A stretch of 64,000 nucleotides of DNA. It comes from Anastatus disparis (Eukaryota > Arthropoda > Insecta > Hymenoptera > Eupelmidae). Made by a program: the position numbers and the translations under genes. This document shows, piece by piece, positions 22,106 through 31,500 of this stretch. Each line of letters starts with the position of its first letter. The first letter of the stretch is position 1. The notes beneath the pieces were generated by a model. The model was not told where the DNA came from. It was given only the letters and a program-made list of their open reading frames with translations, and ran no database searches. Location of the stretch: contig JAFFSR010000365.1 in the NCBI GenBank assembly GCA_017163975.1, forward strand, positions 1,178,001-1,242,000, given 5' to 3'.

Positions 22106-23275
22106 ATGCAAGAAAGCATAAAAGATGATTTAATTCACGACATTGACAATAAAGAGTCACAAGAAAATAATATTATATGTTGCCTAGAAATTGAAATAAA
22201 ATTAGAAAATATAAATGTCAAAGCTCTAATCGATTTAGGTAGCGAAGTTACCTGCATATCGGAGCAATTTTATTTTCAGAATTACGAGACATTTAAAAAA
22301 TGCCCTTTATTGCCAATAACTGGGAAATTTATAAAAACAGCCACAGGCACAAAAACTACAAGAATAAAGAGGCAGTTATTAATAAAAACAAAATTTCAAA
22401 ATGTAGAAATAAAAACAATTCACTTAATAATTCCGAAATTAGTCAAGGATGTTATCATCAAATATGATACTCAAAAGGCTTTGAGTATGATTATAAACAC
22501 GATGCTAGAAGAAATATTAATAATAGTTAATAGTGAAGATATAAATTTATCTTATACCGAAAAACAAATAAATTCTTTAGCATACTCAGCTATGCAAATA
22601 ACCGAAGTGTATGAAGGAGACAATGATCATAATTCATACGACTTCGCAATGAGAAACAAGAATCATCGAATTCTTAATTCCGAAAATTATTTTAATACAA
22701 CTGAACTCACCAATGATGAGATGCAGGAAAAAATAAATGAATGTGATAATATCACAAATAAACAAAAACAAGAATTAACATTATTAATAAAAAAGTATAG
22801 TAGAGTGTTTAGAAAGGCTCCAGGTCTATTGAAGTCATATCAGCATGATATCAAACTTAAAGACGATCATCCATTTTATTCTAGACCTTATCCGATTCTT
22901 ATAAATCATAGAGAAAAGGTACTAAGGGAAATAGAAAAAATGGAAGAATTAGGAATTATAAGGAGGTCAAAAAGCCCTTATATAAATTCTATAGTTACAG
23001 TAATAAAAAAAGTTGGCACTATAAGGCTTTGTTTAGATGCTCGTAAATTAAATAAGAAAATAATTGACGATTACGAAGCTCCACCCTCAATAGAAGAAAT
23101 TTTTCTCAGATGTAAAGAGAAAAATTTCATGTTGAGCTTAGATTTAACAAGCTCGTATTGGCAAATCGAATTAACCGAACCAAGTAAAAAATGTACTGCG
23201 TTTAAAATTGATAACAAAGTATATGAATTTAATGTAGCTGCTTTTGGCATAAAAACCAGCAGCGCTGCATTATAA
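22106..23275 (+). pseudogene. Pol: protease and RT N-terminal half
   Basis: An aspartic protease site appears as ALIDLGSEVTCIS (22220-22258), with D-L-G where the family has D-S/T-G. RT fingers and palm follow: LGIIRRSKSPYINSIVTV, IRLCLDARKLNKKI, LSLDLTSSYWQIEL and AAFGIKTSSAAL. It ends at an in-frame TAA (23273-23275); the RT continues in the same frame directly after, so this is a simple nonsense change. Confidence 0.88.
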
Positions 23276-23683
23276 AGAGGACTGTACTACGTAATAAAAG
23301 ATATGCAGGAATTCGTTCTAGCATTCGTAGATGGTCTGCATATAAGGTCATCGACATTCGAAGAGCATATGGATCATTTAGAGCAATTATTTATTAAAGC
23401 AATTAAATATAATTTGACATTTAATTTAAAAAAATCAAATTTCTTAAAGCAAAAAATTGAATTTCTTGGACACTTTATAACGTCAAAAGGAATAACACCA
23501 GATCCAGAAAAAATTAAATCAATAAAACATTTAAAAACACCAAGAAATGTTAAAGAATTACAAGCATTCTTGGGGTTTGTAAATTTTTACACGAAATTCG
23601 CGAAAGGTTATGCGAATGAAATATTGCCATTAATTGGCTTATTAAGAAAAAATGTACCCTACAAATGGGGGGCAAGGCAGTAA
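23276..23683 (+). pseudogene. Pol: RT C-terminal half with altered active site
   Basis: Continues the RT frame. The catalytic box reads FVDG (23324-23335) where the family has YVDD or similar, so one of the two catalytic aspartates is replaced by glycine. Thumb and connection features follow: NLKKSNFLKQKIEFLGHFIT and LKTPRNVKELQAFLGFVNFY. The frame ends at TAG/TAA near 23681 and again resumes in frame for a short stretch before a shift near 23742. Confidence 0.88.
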
Positions 23684-23742
23684 AAAGCCTTTGAAAGTAT
23701 AAAGGATCTTTTCACGGAAAATATCATTTTGAAATTCATAGA

Positions 23743-24180
23743 TATGAAAAACCGTTTATACTAACGACAGATGCAAGCGATTACGCAATAGCTGCAATCT
23801 TGTCACAATTAGATGAATATAATCATGAAAATATTGTCTGTTTTATTAGCAGAACATTAAAAAGTAGTGAATTAAATTATTTCACTACCGAAAAAGAATT
23901 ATTAGCTGTCGTATGGTTCTTACATAAGCTTGACACATACCTGAGAGGTGCCAAAGGAATAATTGTAAGAACAGACCATGAAGCTATTATATTTTTAAAT
24001 AAATGTAAATTTAACAATTATAGATTGAGAAGATGGGCCTTGTCAATTCAAGATTTTAATATTAAACCAGAACATATACCTGGAAAAATAAATTTTGCTG
24101 CTGATTTTTTAGGCAAACATCTGATAACGCAAAATACGACGAAAACGAAGTATCAATTGCGAATATCAGAAATAAATTAA
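23743..24180 (+). pseudogene. Pol: RNase H domain
   Basis: The catalytic positions of Gypsy RNase H are visible in order: TTDASDYA, TEKELLAVVWFLHKL, VRTDHEAI and NFAADFLGKH. This frame is shifted by one base from the RT part. Its conserved acidic residues all remain, although the gene as a whole is broken. Confidence 0.87.
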
Positions 24181-24309
24181 AAATAAATAATTAATTAGAA
24201 AAATTGTTGAGAAGCTTTAAAAAAGCGCAAAATAATGATGCATATTGCAAAAAAATGATTAAATATAAAATCATTATAAATTCGAAAATGATTTTTTATA
24301 TAAAATAAA

Positions 24310-24457
24310 TGAATCAGGATTAAAAATAATAATACCTAAATCATTATTAAAAGAATTAATAATAGAAATACACGATTTTTATGGGCACATTAGTCCCAAA
24401 AAAACGTACAGATTATTAATAGAAAGCTGCACAGCTCCCAAATTAAGAAAGCATGTA
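24310..24457 (+). pseudogene. Pol: integrase zinc-binding domain, first half
   Basis: The frame shows the two His of the HHCC finger in IHDFYGHISPKKTYRLL (about 24369-24419). The two Cys lie beyond the MITE at 24458, in CITCEKTKY (from about 24918). The finger is therefore split by the insertion. Between RNase H and this point (24181-24310) the sequence is a frameshifted linker. Confidence 0.8.
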
Positions 24458-24891
24458 CACTTTGCGGATAGGATATTTTTCCGAATGTTAACCTCAAATG
24501 GCAACATCGCATATTTTACCACAGGCATAAGGCAATTCTAAATTATAAAGCAAATTTCGCATCATCATTACTTATTACTTAATGACATAATTTTAGTAAA
24601 CAAACAATATTGCTTTCTTTTTTCATGATCCGAATTATAATTTTATTGAATAAAATTTTTATTTCTTAGGTCAATAATCATATAGAATCTAATATTTTGA
24701 ATTTAAATTATATAAGCAATAAAATTTGAATTGTTATCATTTGAATTTTGCATGAATAACCTATAAGAAAAAACAAAATAATCATGATGCGAAACTCAAT
24801 ACATGATTCGAAGTTTTTTTATGTCTGTGGTAAAATATGCAGCGCTGCCATTTGAGGTACACATTCGGAAAAATATCCTTTTCGCCAAGTG
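24458..24891. mobile_element. MITE with ~75 bp TIRs inside the integrase domain
   Basis: A 434 bp element starting CACTTTGCGGATAGG and ending CCTTTTCGCCAAGTG, with inverted arms that match for about 75 bp (24458-24535 and 24817-24891, including GGATATTTTTCCGAATG and its inverse). It is flanked by TA (24456-24457 and 24892-24893). Taking it out with one TA leaves the integrase halves in the same frame, which confirms the borders. It carries no transposase. TA duplications point to the Tc1/mariner superfamily. Confidence 0.85.
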
Positions 24892-24893
24892 TA

Positions 24894-25380
24894 CATAAAA
24901 TTTTAAAATCATGCATTACTTGTGAAAAGACAAAATACTTGACCGTAAAATATAATGCAGAAATGCAACCAATCATAGAAAACAAAAAAATGAAATATTA
25001 TCGATTGATTTTTATGGTCCATTGCCAACATCTATAGGAGGTGTTAAGTATATACTAACATCCATAGATGTATTTTCTAAGTATGTCGTGATGTACCCTA
25101 TCAAAAAGGCCAATACATTAACAACAATTAGAAAAATTTTTAATGATTATGTACCGAAGTCTGGTAAACCCAAGTCAATAATGACTGACCATGGTACTCA
25201 ATTTACGTCCAAAAATGGTTAAAAAAGCTAAATGATGAAAACGTTAAAACTATTTATTCATCAATTAGACACCCACAAAGCAATATTGTGGAAAGAATTC
25301 ATCGTGAATTGGGCAGATTCTTTAGAACATATGTAAATGAGTCACATAAATCATGGGCTACATATATGCAAAAATACAGA
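24894..25380 (+). pseudogene. Pol: integrase finger end and catalytic core, frameshifted
   Basis: After the MITE come the Cys pair CITC of the zinc finger, then the catalytic core: the first Asp in LSIDFYGPLP (about 25000-25030), the second in IMTDHGTQF (about 25180-25206) and the Glu in NIVERIHRE (about 25281-25307). Shifts occur near 24998, 25213 and 25370. All three catalytic acids are therefore kept although the frame is not. Confidence 0.85.
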
Positions 25381-25805
25381 GCATAATGAATGAAACTACC
25401 CATGAAACAACGGGTTTTACGCCGACTGAGTTACACATGGGCGAAAAACCAACTAGAATATGGGAAAAGTATTTTAAATTAGAAAATACTGACGTACCAT
25501 ATGATAGGAAAATTTTCTATGCAAGAAATAAAATGCATAAGAAAATAAAAGATAGAGCGAATGCAAAAAATGCTAAAAGTACTCATTATCAATTTAATTT
25601 AAATGATAAAGTACTGCTCAAATCATTAAACGTATCAAGTGCAGATGATGATAAAATTGCAAAATTTTTTGAAATATATGAAGGTCCATATATCATCAAA
25701 AACATCATTGCACCAGATACATATCTATTAACTAATGAAAAAGATGTAGAACGTGGAAAGTTCCATATAGAACACCTTAAACCGTTCTATGAGACTAATG
25801 ATTAA
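25353..25805 (+). pseudogene. Pol: integrase C-terminal domain
   Basis: The frame contains HETTGFTPTELHMGEKP, typical of the end of the integrase core. Then comes the GPY-type segment EGPYIIKNIIAPDTYLL, and finally GKFHIEHLKPFYE near the end of pol. A second, partial copy of the last motif (a GTGAAAAGTCCCATATAGAA-like stretch at 25855-25875) lies 50 bases after the stop, apparently a short local duplication. Confidence 0.85.
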
Positions 25806-26259
25806 ATTAACTAAAAATAATAAATCTAATTAATTGTAATCATAAAAACATAAACGTGAAAAGTCCCATATAGAATATTTAAAACAGTTCTAAAAGTGTT
25901 TTAGCTAAAAAATTATTTTAAAATAAAGAAAAAATATTAAAGGCAAAGGAATGCAGAAAAGATAGAAAAATAACATGGGCATAATACCGATAACGCAAAA
26001 TGTGTAAACTGTAGTATGCGTATTTACACTAATAGTATATTAAAGGTCAAAGGTAAAGACTAAATATGTACTACAACAAGTGGAATACAAATACATACAA
26101 ACACACACATAAACAGTCAAAAATTAAGAAAAAATATTTGAGGGTAATGTTCATTCTTTGTTGAAGGACCGTTCAAAGCACATCGTAACCTAGAGAAAGA
26201 AAAAGTAGTTAAAATTGATTAAGATGGCAACGTGCTACCGCAACTCGAGCGCTTAAACC

Positions 26260-26733
26260 ATGATGTACTTTAACGTCAAGCATGTTAGTACATCAGTAAA
26301 TGAAGAAAAAATAAAAAATAAAATTATAGATTGTGAGGAGGATAGCGATCCTGAGATGAGTAGCGGCAACCTGGGCAACATCATCCGCCCCAGCACATTC
26401 ACATTCATTCAGCCCCATCCTATGGACTTTGCTGAGCCGGGGTATTATTATTACACTAATAATTTTAAAGTGGAGAAAACCACTAACACTCCGAACCCTG
26501 AAAACTGGGAAAAAAACCTAAAAAAGAAAAACAACAAAAGAAAAATTAAAAATAAAGAAGACGAAGAAGAAAGATTCATACAGGAGTTTACATCAAGGAG
26601 AGGATTGGGAAAAATAAAGATATATATTTCAGGATGGAAGTTAGAAGAGTTGAAGGAGAAAGAAGAGAAAGAAAAAAAAGAAATAAATACAAATAGAGAA
26701 TATTTAAAAGACAAGAACGAAGATGTGGTGTAA
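26260..26733 (+). CDS. Extra ORF downstream of pol, unknown function
   Basis: A 157-codon ORF in the position where some retroelements carry an envelope or accessory gene. It has no signal peptide, no membrane segment and no cysteines to suggest an envelope. The N-terminal half is acidic and mixed (IDCEEDSDPEMSSGNLGN, then FIQPHPMDFAEPGYYYYTNN); the C-terminal half is highly charged, Lys/Glu-rich and probably helical. It is the longest unbroken frame after pol, in an element whose gag and pol are riddled with stops, so it may be short enough to have survived by chance. I do not recognise it. Confidence 0.5.
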   Translation: MMYFNVKHVSTSVNEEKIKNKIIDCEEDSDPEMSSGNLGNIIRPSTFTFIQPHPMDFAEPGYYYYTNNFKVEKTTNTPNPENWEKNLKKKNNKRKIKNKEDEEERFIQEFTSRRGLGKIKIYISGWKLEELKEKEEKEKKEINTNREYLKDKNEDVV

Positions 26734-26764
26734 CGTTTTTCCCTTTCGGGAGGGGGAAATACGT

Positions 26765-26822
26765 GTTAACTCCTGTTGCCAGACGCTTTAGTTTACCAGG
26801 GTAAGATCGGCAGGAGTTGGAG
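26765..26822 (+). other. Long stem-loop in the Gypsy 3' region
   Basis: AACTCCTG near 26769 pairs with CAGGAGTT near 26812, extended by GCC/GGC. The loop is about 25 bases. It lies just after the extra ORF and before the hairpin array. Confidence 0.5.
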
Positions 26823-27289
26823 GGATCGGTCGGTGGAAAGTGAAGGAAAGTAACCGGGTTTGACACGTTTGGTTATACTAGGGAGTATCTTGGCTTAATT
26901 GTACTCATAAAACTCATGTACAACGACGATTACAATAATGAAATACTAATAACTTGTTTATCAAAACTAAACCTATTATTTTTATATAATGCAAATAAAC
27001 TAACCTAACCTTAAATGAAAATATAATTTACAAAGTAAATAGATTTTTATTTATCTTTCCACTTGACGGCTATTTAATAAAAGAATCAAATCAATTGATA
27101 AATCTTAAATAAATCTGAATAATAGTTTATTTTTAACTAATATATTCTACGGCCTGGACGGTCTAAAATATACCGGCGGCTTTTACCTGCAACAATGTGC
27201 AAAACAAAAAGACAAATGATTAATTACTAATTATAATGATATCAATAGGCAACGACACCTAATATCGCTATACTTAATTCTACAGTAAT

Positions 27290-27685
27290 AATAATGGGTA
27301 GCCGGCTCCCTTGGTTATCCAAATTACTAATCTCTAAGGGCATGCGGAGCCCTTAAGTGACGTAAAGATAATGGGTGGCCGACACCCTTAACTTATTCTA
27401 ATATCTTAATAACTACGCGGCAGTCGGACGGAGTCCTTTAATTAACATAACAAAATGTATTGAGTGGACGACACCCTTAACTTATTCTAAGTTCCAATAT
27501 TTACACGCGGTCGGACGGAGTCCTTTAAACTAACATGAAAATGCAATGGGTGGACGACACCCTTCATGTATTCTATTATTCACGTAAACGCGGACGCGAC
27601 AGCTATGGGTGGACAATACCATTAATTAAGCCAGTGGCGAAATGTGAAATAGAATATAAGATTTTGGGTGGTCGTCACCCTTAAA
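27290..27685 (+). repeat. Array of paired short hairpins in the Gypsy 3' region
   Basis: Degenerate units of about 85-90 bp. Each carries a GGGTG(5 nt)CACCC hairpin (clear at 27373-27387, 27548-27562 and 27665-27679; weaker near 27294, 27472 and 27607). In two units this is followed by GGACGGAGTCC (27426 and 27513). A related AAGGGC/GCCCTT hairpin lies at 27336-27354. In the copy at 27665 the loop is GTCGT instead of GACGA-like, with the stem intact. The remaining sequence up to the 3' LTR (27690-28506) includes a small ORF (27821-28093) that I regard as chance, and a G-run at 28341-28352. Confidence 0.6.
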
Positions 27686-28506
27686 TTCAGCGGCGCAAAG
27701 TCGGCATTGCGGCGACGACAAAAGGTTGCGAATGTGCTCTAGGCAGCATAGATTTACGCCTGTGTGCTCACTTGACTTAACTATGATACAGCCAGCATAT
27801 GCACTGTAGTGTAGACCTGTGTGCGCACTTGGTCTACCCTCATGTGCAAAAGAGAGAAGCTCTGCCTAAGCTGTGGTGTTCCACAAGCCAAGACAGCCAG
27901 CTACTACCTGTCTTCCTCTCTCTTAGCCTTGTGTGCTCACTTAGGTAAAGAGAGAGGGGAGATCGTAGTCTACACTGCTCTGCTCTGGTTAGCTTCTCGG
28001 CCTCTTATATACTCTGGCCTCATTTTTCTCGTTGCGTGCAACGATATTCGAGGTCGCCGCCTAGCGGCTGAGCTCAGAACTACTGTTCTATAGTAGCCTG
28101 GCCGTTAGGCGGGAGATTTGAAATGCGCGGGTATGTATACTCGTCGCAGTAGATAAATGGGTAGAAGAAAGTGAAAGAAAAAATAGTGTAAAAAGACAAA
28201 AGAAGAAGTAAAAAATAAAAAACAGTTAAAGTTTAAGTTATGAAAAGACAAAAAATTAAATATTAAGTTTAATTTGGTTCTGTTTGTAAAAAAAATTCAA
28301 GAATATATTTTATTTTATTATCAAACGTAAAAAATCGTTTTTTTTGGGGGGGGGGGCATACCTCCACGCCACCAAAGTAATGTGAAGTACAAAGTTTGGT
28401 GTTTGTGCGCGCATCTTTCTAATGGTCGCCTTTAGAAAAATAAAATCGATTTTTCCTGTTGATTAATCAAGTAAATATGCAAAATCTATTTTAATTTGAG
28501 GGGTGA

Positions 28507-29347
28507 TGTGCGCGCCCAAGTATGTACGGCCCTGAAACCGTACAATACTAGAACATGCGCGCGCAAACACCCAAAAAGACCAAAGTGGTTGAACATGCAA
28601 GCGTGCGTATGTACGTATACGCGCTTGCATGTGTAAGTATTACTGAGAGTACACGGCGGCTCTCCCTCTTTTCTACTAAGCTAGAAAAGTTGGAGAAAGA
28701 CTGAAGAGAGCTGATGCAAGTAGAGCGAAGAGCTCGTGACTCTCGTGACTCTTGGATCAGCTTTTTCAGTAGACACGTCATACCTTGCTAGGAGCAATAA
28801 AAGGCACTTGGCCATTGCATTGCTCATAGCAAGGCAGATATAATACGCATGTTAGCGTGATTTGTAATAACTCTGTAAATTTAGACTACTAAATAAAGAG
28901 CTTATCCTATTAAACATACCTTATCCTATTAATCCTGTGTTGAGCCCCGAATGTTAAGACACCTGGTTCTTAATAACAACGGGCTCTTCACCTAATCTTC
29001 AAAAAATACTAACTCTTATAAAATAACAAGTCTGCTATAGCTAAGCAAGGCGCGTTAGCTATAAACGACTTGTATTAAAAAATAGCTAACAAAAGACACA
29101 CAAAAGAGTCTGCATAAGCTAGGCAAGGCGTGCTAGCTTATTAACGACTCTATTTCATGTATGTTCTTTATCGGTGGACATCTATAGAAGATACCTCATC
29201 AACGTGGACGCTAAAGAATTCTCAATAGCTAGGCAAGGCGCGCTAGCTATTAACAATTTGTCCATGCTGCGGCTTCCATAAAATAGTTAGGGTTTTTAAT
29301 CAATATTTAGTGTAATTTCGGGATTAAATAGACAAGGGAACGTTACA
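28507..29347 (+). repeat. 3' LTR of the plus-strand Gypsy element
   Basis: Begins TGTGCGCG after a short purine tract (GAGGGGTGA, 28498-28506) that could prime plus-strand synthesis, and ends AACGTTACA. It matches the 5' LTR throughout, with scattered point differences and a few short indels. Confidence 0.92.
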
Positions 29348-29637
29348 ATTCATTTTCAATCTAATATGTTTACTTTTATTTTCATTATTTTTCAATTTAT
29401 TATTCATTTTTCCATTTTTTTTATCATAATATTTTTTTAAAATTTTTATGTTTATTAATATTGTACAATAAATTTTTTATTTTTTTTTTAAATATTTTCT
29501 TTAATATTTCATTATTTTTCTTTTTTTCATAATTGATATGTCTCTTTTATTTAATTTTATATTATTAAATTTTTTTTTATTACTATTATTATTAATTTTT
29601 GATTTAATAATATCTTTTTTTTAATAATACATTGTTA
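29348..29637. other. AT-rich flank with a 45 bp segment repeated at 33760
   Basis: T-rich sequence without a gene. The segment at about 29591-29635 (starting ATTAATTTTTGATTT) recurs nearly exactly at 33760-33806, so the 4.1 kb between them is bracketed by direct repeats. Confidence 0.6.
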
Positions 29638-30216
29638 CTATGAAAAAATATTAGAAGAAAAAGAAAAATTCACAGATATTAATAATTACGAAGTTAAACA
29701 AGTAAAAAAAAAGCTCATTGAATTATATCCATAACTTAATAATCTTGTAACGGGCAGAATATTCTAGAAAATAATCAAACGTTGAAGTATAAGAAAAATA
29801 TTAAACTAAATTAATAAAAAAGAAAGAAAGCGTTGACTAGACGTCTAAAACCAGCTAGCAACAACTCGTGATCGAAAGAATTGATGACAAACTAACCGAT
29901 AAGTTGAGACCTATAGAGAACGAACAAAGTAATGCATGGAAAAACAGAAGTAATTAGGTAGAAACTTATAGAAGAATAGAGAAGTGAGAAACAACGAACC
30001 AGCAAGTATAAATACGACTATAGCACCAAGAAAAATGTAGCCTACTAGAATCCGACCAGAGCATAGAGAAGCACGAATCCACGATCGACGCAACGAAGAC
30101 GTATCAGTGATTTTACACTAGTAGTACAGTAGACATTTCTCTCCATCGTGATTAACATAATAATAAATCTATCAGTTTATTTTAGTTATCATTTTAGTAA
30201 TTTAATTACCGTCACA
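29638..30216 (+). repeat. Repeat B, left copy, including an LTR-like segment
   Basis: Matches 33210-33748. The first about 110 bp read like the tail of a reading frame (EKFTDINNYEVKQVKK, then a stop). Then comes an LTR-like segment starting TGTAACGGGCAG at 29746. The similarity to the right copy ends near 30150; an ACA at 30214-30216 would suit an LTR end. Both copies share sequence upstream of the LTR-like start, so this is a duplicated segment rather than a simple LTR pair. Confidence 0.55.
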
Positions 30217-30599
30217 AAAATTGACTACATGGATTTAGCAAGCTTAGTCGTGATAAAAAGATATCCACAATATAATAAATACATAACGTGAAAACGTAAC
30301 AATCTATTAAAAAATGAATTTTTTAATTATATCTCAATAAGTCAGAAAAGGTTTAGCAACATCTACAGAATATAACGTTACTGATGACAATACTGGTATT
30401 TCATTGGATAAAATGTAGTGGTTAACATTCAAATTAACGTTATTAAATTATAATTTTAGTGATACAGAAAGAGAAATAGCATCATGCCAATATGCTCATA
30501 AATTGGCCTAGACCTATTGAAAATTTAGTTCAACAATCTCCTTCTATGTTGAATGCAATTTGTTCTAAAGTTGATATAAGCATGAACTGTATTTATATA
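30217..30599. other. Unassigned pseudogene-like sequence
   Basis: Short protein-like stretches appear between stops, but no domain is recognisable. The part at 30538-30592 is a diverged copy of 13775-13830. It ends at the TA before the fold-back element. Confidence 0.4.
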
Positions 30600-31275
30600 C
30601 ACGGTGGGCCATTTTAATCTATGCACCTGAAAAACTCAGTAAGTTCGCATCCTATCAAAAAATGACCTCTATAAAAGTTGTAGGATACAAAGGGGGTCAA
30701 ATTGAGTTTTTTAAATGGAAACCCCTATTTTTTACACCGGAATCGGAAAGAGCGGGAAATTTTACGTCCGAATATGCTCTCAGGTCATCTGACCTCGATG
30801 ACCTCAAAGGTCAGGTGAAGGTCATAAATACGAAATAATTGGGTAGCTGTCAACATTCTTATGTAAGGTGTTGTCGAAAAAATGAAGATCATAATTTGAG
30901 TAATTTTTAACGAGAAATTCAGTGTTGACCTTTACTTTTTCAGCAATACCCTACCTAAGATTTTTCATAGCCATCCGATTATTTCGTATTTATGACCTTC
31001 ATCTGACCTTTGAGGTCATCGAGGTCAGATGACCTGAGAGCATATTCGGACGTAAAATTTCCCGCCCTTTCCGATTCCGGTGTAAAAAATAGGGGTTTCC
31101 ATTTAAAAAACTCAAGTTGACCTTGATTTGACTTTGAAGGTCAGTTTGAAGGTCAAATTCAAGGTCACTCTTGTTTGACCCCCTTTGTATCCTACAACTT
31201 TTATGAAGGTCATTTTTTGATAGGATGCGAACTTACTGAGTTTTTCAGGTGCATAGATTAAAATGGCCCACCGTG
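30600..31275. mobile_element. Fold-back MITE rich in AGGTCA motifs, TA target duplication
   Basis: A 676 bp inverted-repeat element with ends CACGGTGGGCCATTTTAA and the exact inverse, flanked by TA (30598-30599 and 31276-31277). The arms run 30600-30840 and about 30985-31275; the right arm has an extra 60 bp or so. AGGTCA or TGACCT occurs about 15 times, clustered at 30780-30825, 30990-31035 and 31115-31170. No coding capacity. The ends and the TA suggest a Tc1/mariner-type derivative. Confidence 0.85.
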
Positions 31276-31500
31276 TATAAATATGATTGCATTTTATAAA
31301 GATTGTATTTTAAAATTTTTAATTCTCTAATTCAAAGTATAAGAGGAGCATCTCGACGTTTTAGTATTAGTACCTCTTGAAAAATTAATAATAGTAGTAC
31401 TAATTTAGATGTTGACTTGTATTATTACATTTAATTAAGTCTTTATTTATAATCATTATTAAATCTTATAAATTATATTGTTTATTAATGAATGAAAAAA

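Larger units (their letters stand above)
18373..29347 (+). mobile_element. Ty3/Gypsy LTR retrotransposon, degenerate, plus strand
   Basis: An 11 kb element with two LTRs of about 842 bp, a tRNA-Lys-type primer binding site, gag, pol in the order protease, RT, RNase H, integrase (the Ty3/Gypsy order), one extra ORF and a long structured 3' end. Many stops and frameshifts and a lost RT catalytic residue make it non-autonomous. It carries two later insertions: a SINE in the leader (19974-20187) and a TA-flanked MITE in the integrase domain (24458-24891). I see no clear target duplication at the ends; the first eight bases of the left LTR differ from the right one. Confidence 0.92.
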
